Shown here piece after piece: positions 15,681 through 22,747 of a stretch of DNA of 64,000 bases. The notes under the pieces were generated by a model. The model did no database searches and was not told the origin of the DNA. It saw only the letters and a list, made by a program, of their open reading frames with translations. A program made the translations under genes and the position numbers. Origin of the DNA: JAUNSR01 sp036655355 (GTDB lineage: Bacteria; Bacteroidota; Bacteroidia; Bacteroidales; JAUNSR01). The stretch is from the NCBI GenBank assembly GCA_036655355.1, contig JAVVQG010000004.1:1-64000 (forward strand), given 5' to 3'. How positions within the stretch are numbered: the first letter of the stretch is position 1; each line of letters begins with the position of its first letter.

Positions 15681-15733
15681 GCATCGTCTATTTACCTTTA
15701 ATCAGGTAGCTCGTTTTAGTGGAGCGACGATGC
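15681..15733 (-). promoter_or_regulatory. Possible three-way-junction RNA in the leader of the cassette A receptor
   Basis: On the minus-strand transcript an outer 8-bp stem GCATCGTC/GACGATGC (15726-15733 with 15681-15688) encloses two small hairpins: GCTC...GAGC, then TACCT-N6-AGGTA. The first helix abuts the second and the second abuts the third without unpaired bases, and a 4-nt AATA linker closes the junction. It starts about 35 nt after the predicted transcription start and ends 36 nt before the start codon. It does not match a riboswitch class I know. Confidence 0.4.
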
Positions 15734-15774
15734 CGATTACATTGAATTTTTTATTCTGAATCTTTATTCAGGGG

Positions 15775-15782
15775 CAAAAGTA
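15775..15782 (-). promoter_or_regulatory. -7 box of the cassette A receptor operon
   Basis: CAAAAGTA on the plus strand is TACTTTTG on the minus strand, a consensus -7 box. It predicts a leader of about 120 nt before the start codon at 15644. No good -33 match was found. Confidence 0.5.
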
Positions 15783-15871
15783 CGGGATGGGTATTTCGTA
15801 AATATTTCTTAATCGTGACGAGTTTAATTCATACTTATTAATAAAATATTACATAATATTATTTCGAATGC

Positions 15872-15921
15872 AAAAAAAAGCCTCTTTAGACGAAGATATC
15901 TTGCGTCTAAAGAGGCTTTTA
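15872..15921. terminator. Bidirectional terminator after the GH16 gene
   Basis: AAAGCCTCTTTAGACG pairs with CGTCTAAAGAGGCTTT, with a long A-run before and T-run after. It ends the leftward phosphoesterase/GH16 transcript. The remaining bases up to the receptor promoter are AT-rich with no feature that I can name. Confidence 0.85.
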
Positions 15922-15939
15922 AATTAGATAGGGATGGGA

Positions 15940-16728
15940 TTATTTCTGCTTATGAACCCGGATCCAATCAATCTCCATCTCTACCGGAAGTTGGGCCGGA
16001 TCAACCTTCCCTACCCAGCTTCCGCCCAATTGCATGTCTAATAGAACATAATAAGGGGTATCAAACGGATATTGACCTTTCTCATCGGTTTCGATGCGCG
16101 GATACTCCAACGTGGTAACGCCGTTAATGGAGAAAATCAGTTTATCGGGACGTTTCTCAACCGCATACGTATTGTATCCGTGCTTGTCGATGGGTGCGGT
16201 GGCGAAATGCTTTGGGTTATCCTTGATTCCGAGTTTAACCGTATAATAGGAGTGAACCGTTTGATAAGCGATGGTATCGTGATTCAGATGCTCCATAATA
16301 TCAATTTCTCCGCCGTCGGGCCAGACTCTATTCTCTACGTCGGGTAACATCCAGAACGCAGGCCAACAACCGGTTGCATTGGGCAATTTAGCTCTGATCT
16401 CCACCTTCCCGTAATCAAGGGCGAACTTTCCGCGAGAATAAACTCCTCCGGTAATAAACTCAGCCGTATCGCGATCTAAGCGGTCATTTACGATTCCGCG
16501 AAGAATGAGTTTTCCTTTTCTGACATCATACAACCGGTCATCATCAGACATATAGTTATTCCAATCAGCTCCTCCGCGCGGAATCTTACTCCATTTCTCC
16601 TCATCGATTTTTCCTTTTTTATTGAATTCATCGTGCCAGATCATTTTCCATTTCGGTTCTTTTGCGAACAGACCGGCAGATACATTCAAAGTGAGTGCGC
16701 TCAGTAAGATTAGATTTCTCAGTTTCAT
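15940..16728 (-). CDS. Glycoside hydrolase family 16 beta-glucanase (laminarinase-like)
   Basis: A 262-residue secreted enzyme with a signal peptide (1-22) and a single GH16 jelly-roll domain. The catalytic motif GEIDIME is intact: Glu141 nucleophile, Asp143, Glu146 acid/base. Supporting segments are WHDEFN near the N-terminus, CWPAFWMLPD before the active site, and the C-terminal MEIDWIRVHK strand. Members cleave beta-1,3 or mixed beta-1,3/1,4 glucans such as laminarin or lichenin. It follows the phosphoesterase gene by 70 bp on the same strand and is probably cotranscribed, an unusual pairing. No SusC/D polysaccharide locus is adjacent. Confidence 0.93.
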   Translation of the reverse strand: MKLRNLILLSALTLNVSAGLFAKEPKWKMIWHDEFNKKGKIDEEKWSKIPRGGADWNNYMSDDDRLYDVRKGKLILRGIVNDRLDRDTAEFITGGVYSRGKFALDYGKVEIRAKLPNATGCWPAFWMLPDVENRVWPDGGEIDIMEHLNHDTIAYQTVHSYYTVKLGIKDNPKHFATAPIDKHGYNTYAVEKRPDKLIFSINGVTTLEYPRIETDEKGQYPFDTPYYVLLDMQLGGSWVGKVDPAQLPVEMEIDWIRVHKQK

Positions 16729-16798
16729 TTTAGTTGATTTATTTTTAGTTTAGGTACATCGAAAAAGATATAAACTCAAACAGTTTGTTAGAAGCCGT

Positions 16799-17803
16799 TT
16801 ATTTTTTTTTGAAGTCTCCCGGATAATTAATTTCGTGCATCACTTTACCGTCTGTCTGACGGATATATGTTTTGAAGTCTCTTTTGCCCTCCTGCAATTG
16901 AATGACGCGTGCACCATTGGTAACGGGTAGGTTATAATACTCCGTTTTACCGCCGCTGAAACGACCATATGCCAACAGTACCCCTTTCCAGTAAACCGCA
17001 TAATCATTATCGTGATCGTGACCCACGAAGTGCCCCATCACATCTCCTCCCTGGAACATCGCCGTGAAAAGTCCTGAATTCAGATTCGGAGGACAAGATC
17101 GTTCCATTCGGTATCCCAACAATTTTGCGCTTTCATCTTTCGCGGCTATACTGAATTCAGGAACCGGTATGTGATAAAAAGCAAGTGCCGGAATAGGTTT
17201 ATCCCCATTCAGATCCTTAAAATATGCGTTTTGGCTGCGGTACCAAGCGATCTGATCGGCTTTGATCCAGTCATACCCTTTCACATTGGGATCCGAGGCG
17301 TATGCATTCGAATCAAAACAATACAGTATATTTTCAATTTTATCGGAGCGCGAGGATTCTACCCGCAATACGAAATTAGATTTGCCGGTAACTCCTTCGG
17401 CCGTAAAACCGCAATTGTAGGGCTGTGACTCTACGATCTTTTGCAGATCGCTCCGATTCATCCCCTGCTCATCGTCGTGATTCCCCCAAGTAACCGCATA
17501 CGGAATCTTTCGGGAGATCACCGGATCCAATACGGCAAGTAAAGCCTCATCAGCAGGCGGGGCATAGATCAGATCACCGGTAAAGATCACCAAGTCGGGC
17601 GATTCCTTATCGAGAATCGTATGGATGCATTCGAGAGCCGCGTTAGACGCCGCCACGTTTTTTTTGAAGTGGAGATCGGTAAATTGAACAATTTTAAACG
17701 CTCCATCGCGATTGTACTTAAGAACCGGTCGTTGAGCAACGCTACACAGAGGAATAAAAGCAGAGCAGGCTACGGTGAGGACGGTTTTGTCTATTAGATT
17801 CAT
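16799..17803 (-). CDS. Secreted calcineurin-like metallophosphoesterase (PAP29/Dcr2-like)
   Basis: A 334-residue exported phosphoesterase with a signal peptide (1-23). Metal ligands are visible: Asp43 and His45 in FTDLHF, Asp77 in FTGDLI, Asn108-His109 in TWGNHDDE, and the late GHDHDND motif near residue 258. The pattern resembles the purple acid phosphatase 29/Dcr2 branch rather than TRAP. It has its own promoter (17869-17902), a tandem repeat array upstream, and is followed by the GH16 gene. It lies beside the second receptor/beta-helix pair, so it probably supplies hydrolase activity to that cassette although it is a separate transcript. The substrate is unknown. Confidence 0.88.
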   Translation of the reverse strand: MNLIDKTVLTVACSAFIPLCSVAQRPVLKYNRDGAFKIVQFTDLHFKKNVAASNAALECIHTILDKESPDLVIFTGDLIYAPPADEALLAVLDPVISRKIPYAVTWGNHDDEQGMNRSDLQKIVESQPYNCGFTAEGVTGKSNFVLRVESSRSDKIENILYCFDSNAYASDPNVKGYDWIKADQIAWYRSQNAYFKDLNGDKPIPALAFYHIPVPEFSIAAKDESAKLLGYRMERSCPPNLNSGLFTAMFQGGDVMGHFVGHDHDNDYAVYWKGVLLAYGRFSGGKTEYYNLPVTNGARVIQLQEGKRDFKTYIRQTDGKVMHEINYPGDFKKK

Positions 17804-17868
17804 GAAAATTAATTTATAATTAAGGGAAAAAGCCCTTCGGTTAAGGATTTAGAGAGATTAAGGTTTGA

Positions 17869-17902
17869 CAAAAATATATTTTTAAAAGAAAAGAATTGCA
17901 AA
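17869..17902 (-). promoter_or_regulatory. Promoter of the phosphoesterase/GH16 operon
   Basis: On the minus strand, TTTTG (17899-17903) serves as the -33 element and TATTTTTG (17869-17876) as the -7 element, about 22 bp apart. A transcription start near 17862 gives a leader of about 59 nt. The 22-bp repeat array begins about 20 bp upstream of the -33 element. Confidence 0.6.
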
Positions 17903-17923
17903 ATATTCCTGCATAATTACTTC

Positions 17924-18099
17924 TTCAGAGTACTGAAGCACGTTATTCAGAGTACTGAAGCACGTTATTCAGAGCACTGAAGCACGCTATTCAGAGCACT
18001 GAAGCACGCTATTCAGAGTACTGAAGAAGCTTCTTCAGAGTACTGAAGCGCGCCATTCAGAGTACTGAAGAAGCTTCTTCAAAGCACTGAATAGGCATT
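17924..18099. repeat. Tandem array of eight 22-bp units, each with a dyad
   Basis: Units start at 17924, 17946, 17968, 17990, 18012, 18034, 18056 and 18078. Each has a 14-bp core TTCAG-AGYA-CTGAA, itself an inverted repeat, followed by an 8-bp linker. The linker changes between units (GCACGTTA, GCACGCTA, GAAGCTTC, GCGCGCCA) while the core stays nearly constant; the last unit is diverged. The gap from 17804 to 18297 contains nothing else except the promoter at its left and a terminator at its right. Confidence 0.92.
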
Positions 18100-18215
18100 T
18101 GTGGTGCTTCCAGCCATGAATTGCTCCGATCTATTTTAATTTTGGTCGTATCGATCATGCGATTCTTCCGATTCCGTCTCTTCCAGGGAAAGCTGCACTG
18201 ATGCAAACATACGAA

Positions 18216-18255
18216 ACAAAAAAGCCACCTAAAAACAAAATGTTTTTAGGCGGCC
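18216..18255 (-). terminator. Terminator of the cassette B receptor/beta-helix operon
   Basis: On the minus strand GCCGCCTAAAAAC pairs with GTTTTTAGGTGGC (one G-T pair) and is followed by a run of six T. It shows that the receptor/lipoprotein transcript ends before the phosphoesterase gene. Confidence 0.85.
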
Positions 18256-18297
18256 TCTTCTCAGAACAAAATACGCTGAATCTTATCTAATCTAAAA

Positions 18298-19794
18298 TCA
18301 ATAAGCGGTATTCTGCGGATCAAAGTTTGTCCATCCCGACATCCAATCGTCATTCTCATCACGGAAAGCTCCGATATAAGAAACATTTTCAAATCCTGCG
18401 AGTTTCGGATTCTGGAAGCTGGCTGCATTCAGCAGGGGACTTCCGCTCATCGGTCCGTAGTTTGGAGACGCGTTCAAGCTGTTGGGTTGCTTGATTTTCA
18501 GGTCGGCGATTGAATTAACCACTTTATTCCCGTTCTGTTTCACGAAGAAATCGTGAGAGAATGAGATCCGCGATTCATCCACGTTCTTTCCGGCATCATT
18601 TGAATATACGTCTTTCCATGTTTTATTCACATCCGATCCGGTAATGCCCATCTGAGCGAAAACGATGTTTTCAAGGTTCAAAGCACCCTCTTCTGCCCAA
18701 CTCTGGGTAGTACTTCCCTTATCATTCTCCACGATCAGACCAACCGGATAACCCATCGCAACAGAGTTGAAGCAGTTCAGACGCGAGTTGCGGCGAACCT
18801 GGATAGCGGACTGGAAGGTTCCTGTTTTAGAACCGTTCAGCGGGTTCATGTTACCCGCATCGATATAGGAAGAGGTATTCTCGAACGCCGGATCCTGGCC
18901 GATCGGTCCTACAAAAGTCACATTACTGAATGTACACGACGTATAGGGGTTTTCGGTTCCTCCGGTTGAATTATTATCTGATTCGAAGCCGTTTGAAAGA
19001 GATGTATCGGCGATTTTCGGATTTCTCACACTCAACAGGTATTGTAGTTTCCCGCTGAAACCATTGTCGGTATCAAAGTCATCGTCCCATCCGTGGTAAG
19101 CCACCAGGTGTTTACAATTCACTGATCCGCCGAACCATTCGAACGAATCATCGTTCGAATAGGAAACCTGTACGTGGTCAACTTTCGTACCGCTACCCAC
19201 CGAACCGAATGTAATACCGTTGATTTCCTGATCCGTTTTGAACGGATATCCGGCGAATTCGACACGCACATAACTCAAGATACCTGAATTATCATCCTCT
19301 TTGGAAATTCCGTCAACATTCCCGTGCTCGGTACGCGGACCACCCTCAATCTGCTGTTTCACTTTATTATTCAAGCCGTTTCCGCAGATGATCAAACCAC
19401 CCCAATCACCGGGACGACGATTACCGGGAGCTGCTTCCGAGGTAAAAACGATCGGTTGCGTTTTCGTTCCCTGAGCAATCAGTTTACCACCCGGCTCTAC
19501 AATAAGTGATGCTTTGGTTTCTTTATCGCCTTTGATGATTGTACCGGGCTCGATGGTCAATTGCGAACCTTTCGTCACATAACACCAACCTTTTAGCAGG
19601 TAAGTTCCTTTTGGCAGGGTGTAGTTACCTGAAATTTCAAATTCCTGATCGCCGTTTCCAAGTTCATTACCATTGAAAAGAAAAGGTAAATCGACATTCT
19701 CTCCGGTTGAATCCGGTTCAGTAGAGGAACAAGCGGTAAATGCTGTCAGAACAGCGGCTGAAAGTGCCACGCGGGCAAGATTAACTTTTTTCAT
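18298..19794 (-). CDS. Beta-helix lipoprotein (cassette B)
   Basis: A 498-residue lipoprotein (Cys22 after LTAFTA) followed by an acidic linker and an extended repeat body. The entry region GTYLLKGWCYVTKGSQLTIEPGTIIKGD and the PGDWGGLIICG turn are typical of Bacteroidota beta-helix surface proteins. The body contains several Asn/Asp-rich turns (SNDDSFEWFGG, DDDFDTDNGF) that could bind metal. It begins 10 bp after the receptor stop codon and is clearly cotranscribed with it. Like the protein at 11548-12870 it takes the SusD position, so a role in capturing the receptor's ligand is inferred. Confidence 0.8.
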   Translation of the reverse strand: MKKVNLARVALSAAVLTAFTACSSTEPDSTGENVDLPFLFNGNELGNGDQEFEISGNYTLPKGTYLLKGWCYVTKGSQLTIEPGTIIKGDKETKASLIVEPGGKLIAQGTKTQPIVFTSEAAPGNRRPGDWGGLIICGNGLNNKVKQQIEGGPRTEHGNVDGISKEDDNSGILSYVRVEFAGYPFKTDQEINGITFGSVGSGTKVDHVQVSYSNDDSFEWFGGSVNCKHLVAYHGWDDDFDTDNGFSGKLQYLLSVRNPKIADTSLSNGFESDNNSTGGTENPYTSCTFSNVTFVGPIGQDPAFENTSSYIDAGNMNPLNGSKTGTFQSAIQVRRNSRLNCFNSVAMGYPVGLIVENDKGSTTQSWAEEGALNLENIVFAQMGITGSDVNKTWKDVYSNDAGKNVDESRISFSHDFFVKQNGNKVVNSIADLKIKQPNSLNASPNYGPMSGSPLLNAASFQNPKLAGFENVSYIGAFRDENDDWMSGWTNFDPQNTAY

Positions 19795-19804
19795 TTTTCT
19801 TTTC

Positions 19805-22630
19805 TTAAAGATTCACTGAAATGTTTAGATTGAAAGTGCGTCCCGGTTTATAGGACTTGGTTATTTGTGAACGTTCCTGTTTGACGCCGGAAGCATCAAT
19901 GAACTCAGGAAATTGCTTATAGATTAACGATTCGGCAAGAATATCACCGATGCTCATTTTCAACTCCACGCGGTTGCCGAATTTCTTACTGAAAGTAAGG
20001 TCGAGCGCATTTCGAGGCATCTCATATGAATCGGGGATATTGTTATTGATGCTTCCACCGTCGCTGGTATCGACGCGGCCCACGCCGATGATTCGTTTCC
20101 CGATTCGATTGTAAAGCACCCCGATGTTAAAATGATAATTCGGATTTTGATAGAATAGTCCCGTATTGATCAGATAAGGGGATTGCCCCTGCATCGGACG
20201 CTCTTTTTCAAGAGAGACATCGTCGAATTTCACACGACTTTTAATCAACGATCCGTTCATGTTGAGACTAAAGTGTGGCAACCCGATAAAATCGAGGTTT
20301 TTACGCACTTCCAGTTCCACGCCGTAATTATCTGCTCGATCGGCATTCTCGAAGGTGTAGGTATAACTGCCTCCCGCATCGAGGTAAGTCCATTCGATCG
20401 GATTTCGGAAATGCTTGTAGAAAAGCGAGAAAGAGATCGCTTCGCCGTTAGAGGGATAGTATTCATAACATAGATCGACGTTCTGGATGTAAGCCGTCTT
20501 CAAATTCGGGTTTCCTTTTACATCGCTGAAAAGATCGAAATCGTAATATACCGAACCGGATACCTCTCGGAATTCAGGGCGGTTCACGGATGCTCCGTAG
20601 GCGGCTCTAAGCTGGTGACGCTCCGTAAAACGATAAGCCGCATTGAAAGAGGGGAAAAAATGACCGTCAGAATAATCTCTTTTTTTCGTTTTAAAACCTT
20701 TCAGCGACGTATAGCTCGTCAGTTCCATCCGGTTGTATTCAAAACGTACGCCTCCATACATATCCAGTTTGTCCACCGGCAGGTTTACTCCCAGATAGCC
20801 GGCTCCGAGCATATTATTTCCGGAATAGCTGTTTCGGTTATCGGTATCGTCATACAGGTAAAGCTTGTCACTTCCGTAGTTCGAGTCGGTCAGGATCTCA
20901 TCCAATACATTTCCGTAGGAGAAGTCATCGGAAAGATTGAAACTGTTCCAACGGTAGTAAAGAGAACGCGTATCGTAGTTTCGTGTACGGTATTCTCCAT
21001 ACGCACCGGTTTTGATGGCAGGCTTCAATCCGAACAATTCAAAATCCTTGCGATAATTCAGCGAAGAGGAAAGGATGTGTTCTTTTAGGAATGAGAATTC
21101 ACGTTGGATCTCATTCTGGTCGATCTGCATCTCACCATAATGCGCGTCTCCTACGAAGCCGTTTTCCTCGCGGTTGATGATGCGGCGGTCCGGTTGATTT
21201 TTATTAGAGAAGGCGTAACCCAGGCTCCAATCGGTTTTCTGCGATTCACGGGAGTATGTTCCTGTAAGCTGACCGCTATAGGTGGTGCGACTCACATAAT
21301 AATATTCATTCTTTTCCTGTTGGTAAAACCCTGAAATATTTTGGAATCCGGTTCGTTCGGTGTAGCGACTTGTTGCCAATTGGTTCACGATATTCTTAAA
21401 TTCATAACGATCGCCTTTGCGTGGAATGAAGGTAAGGTTAACCATTCCTCCTAGTCGCACGTTCTGATCGTAACGGTTATCGTAGTAGTTGTAAAGGTAT
21501 TCCGGCTCATCGCTGTTTATATTGTAGATACCGTAACGGGCATTCTTCATGTCGGAATAGCTCTTGGAACCATTCGAGTAGTTCAATGCGGCCAATACGG
21601 CAGCCTGACGTCCGGCATCGGTAGTAATGGAACGGTTGTAAACGGCACTCAGTTTCAGATCGCCTACCGGTGTGAACTTGTGTAGACGCCAGTCATTATT
21701 CAATCCGTTCTTTGTAAAATCGGTAACCTCTTGCGCATTCGTATTATCCAAGCGCTCTTTGTAGGAGAATCCCTTCGTACGGAATCCGTTGTCGAATCCA
21801 AGGAAATCGGTTGTCGAACCTTTTGATCGCAATGCCGTACGGAAATGAGTCTCGTCATTCACCCCCGCACCCACGGAGAAGGAAAACGAATTTTTATCGG
21901 GCACGTCTTTTGTCTGGATACGGATAAAACCGCCTGAGAAGTCAGAAGGAATCTCCGGTGCCGGAGATTTCACCACCATCATATTATCCAACTGAGAAGA
22001 GGGGATGATATCAAAGGAAAAGGCGCGGGAATCGGCCTCGGAGCTGGGAACCCCGCTGTTATTGATCCATACGTTGTTGTAACGTTGTGACAAACCGCGA
22101 ACCATTACAAACTTGTTGTCAATCAGCGATACCCCCGGAATTCGTTTCATGACGGCGGATGCATCCGAATCCTGCGATTTGCTGATCTGTTGAGCTGAAA
22201 CGCCCGATTGTACCAACAAAGCTTTTTTTACGGAGTTCAAAAGTGCCACTTCGGTGTTTTGCTTCATCAGCGCCACCACCACTACGCCCTGCAGCTCCTG
22301 ACTCTGGTCTGTCATCTCTACACCGATCACGGTTTTCTTATTGGCCTCAACCTGAATCGACTCCAAGCGCACATCCTTGTAGGAGATGTATTTGATGATC
22401 AGGTTGTATTTTCCCGGTGAAAGGGAAGGTATTTCAAATATTCCGTCCAGATCGGCCACGGTTCCCACCGATGAACCTTCAATCTGTATCGTAGCTCCGG
22501 TAAGCGGTTCTTTAAACTTCTGATCTAAGATAGTTCCGGCGATGGAACCCTGATTCTGTCCCAACAACACGGCGGGGAGAGCCATTAGCAATACACTGAA
22601 AAAAAGCAATCTGCTCCAACATCTTTGCAT
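19805..22630 (-). CDS. TonB-dependent outer membrane receptor (cassette B)
   Basis: A receptor of about 941 residues with signal peptide, carboxypeptidase-regulatory-like domain (SIAGTILDQKFKEPLTGATI), plug (with MKRIPGVSLIDNKFVMVRG and GGFIRIQTKDVP) and beta-barrel ending NLNISVNL. I start at the MQRCWSRLLFF methionine (22630), because a -7-like box lies at 22657-22667 and a longer reading would start upstream of the transcript. It heads a two-gene operon with the beta-helix lipoprotein. Domain order and partner match cassette A, though the two receptors are clearly diverged in sequence. Confidence 0.9.
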   Translation of the reverse strand: MQRCWSRLLFFSVLLMALPAVLLGQNQGSIAGTILDQKFKEPLTGATIQIEGSSVGTVADLDGIFEIPSLSPGKYNLIIKYISYKDVRLESIQVEANKKTVIGVEMTDQSQELQGVVVVALMKQNTEVALLNSVKKALLVQSGVSAQQISKSQDSDASAVMKRIPGVSLIDNKFVMVRGLSQRYNNVWINNSGVPSSEADSRAFSFDIIPSSQLDNMMVVKSPAPEIPSDFSGGFIRIQTKDVPDKNSFSFSVGAGVNDETHFRTALRSKGSTTDFLGFDNGFRTKGFSYKERLDNTNAQEVTDFTKNGLNNDWRLHKFTPVGDLKLSAVYNRSITTDAGRQAAVLAALNYSNGSKSYSDMKNARYGIYNINSDEPEYLYNYYDNRYDQNVRLGGMVNLTFIPRKGDRYEFKNIVNQLATSRYTERTGFQNISGFYQQEKNEYYYVSRTTYSGQLTGTYSRESQKTDWSLGYAFSNKNQPDRRIINREENGFVGDAHYGEMQIDQNEIQREFSFLKEHILSSSLNYRKDFELFGLKPAIKTGAYGEYRTRNYDTRSLYYRWNSFNLSDDFSYGNVLDEILTDSNYGSDKLYLYDDTDNRNSYSGNNMLGAGYLGVNLPVDKLDMYGGVRFEYNRMELTSYTSLKGFKTKKRDYSDGHFFPSFNAAYRFTERHQLRAAYGASVNRPEFREVSGSVYYDFDLFSDVKGNPNLKTAYIQNVDLCYEYYPSNGEAISFSLFYKHFRNPIEWTYLDAGGSYTYTFENADRADNYGVELEVRKNLDFIGLPHFSLNMNGSLIKSRVKFDDVSLEKERPMQGQSPYLINTGLFYQNPNYHFNIGVLYNRIGKRIIGVGRVDTSDGGSINNNIPDSYEMPRNALDLTFSKKFGNRVELKMSIGDILAESLIYKQFPEFIDASGVKQERSQITKSYKPGRTFNLNISVNL

Positions 22631-22685
22631 AGTAAATTCCTGATAATTATTACAATGCAAAGATGTATGAAGCAGATTACAACTT

Positions 22686-22711
22686 TAAAACAACGGCGTG
22701 ACGCCTTTGTT
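22686..22711 (-). terminator. Terminator after the beta-barrel protein gene
   Basis: On the minus strand AACAA-A-GGCG and CGCC-G-TTGTT form a stem with one mismatch and a 3-nt loop, followed by TTTT. It separates the 22748-25240 gene from the cassette B receptor. Confidence 0.65.
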
Positions 22712-22747
22712 AAGATATTTTTACATAGATATTACAAATTTTTATTT

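Noticed and set aside
15681..15733. Hammerhead ribozyme or TPP riboswitch
   Set aside because: The three-way junction lacks the CUGANGA/GAAA hammerhead core and the conserved TPP loops.
17924..18099. CRISPR array
   Set aside because: Units are adjacent 22-bp repeats with an 8-bp linker; there are no unique 30-bp spacers and no cas genes.
12906..22630. Classical SusC/SusD polysaccharide utilisation locus
   Set aside because: No SusD-family lipoprotein, HTCS or sigma/anti-sigma regulator is present, and the lipoproteins are beta-helical.
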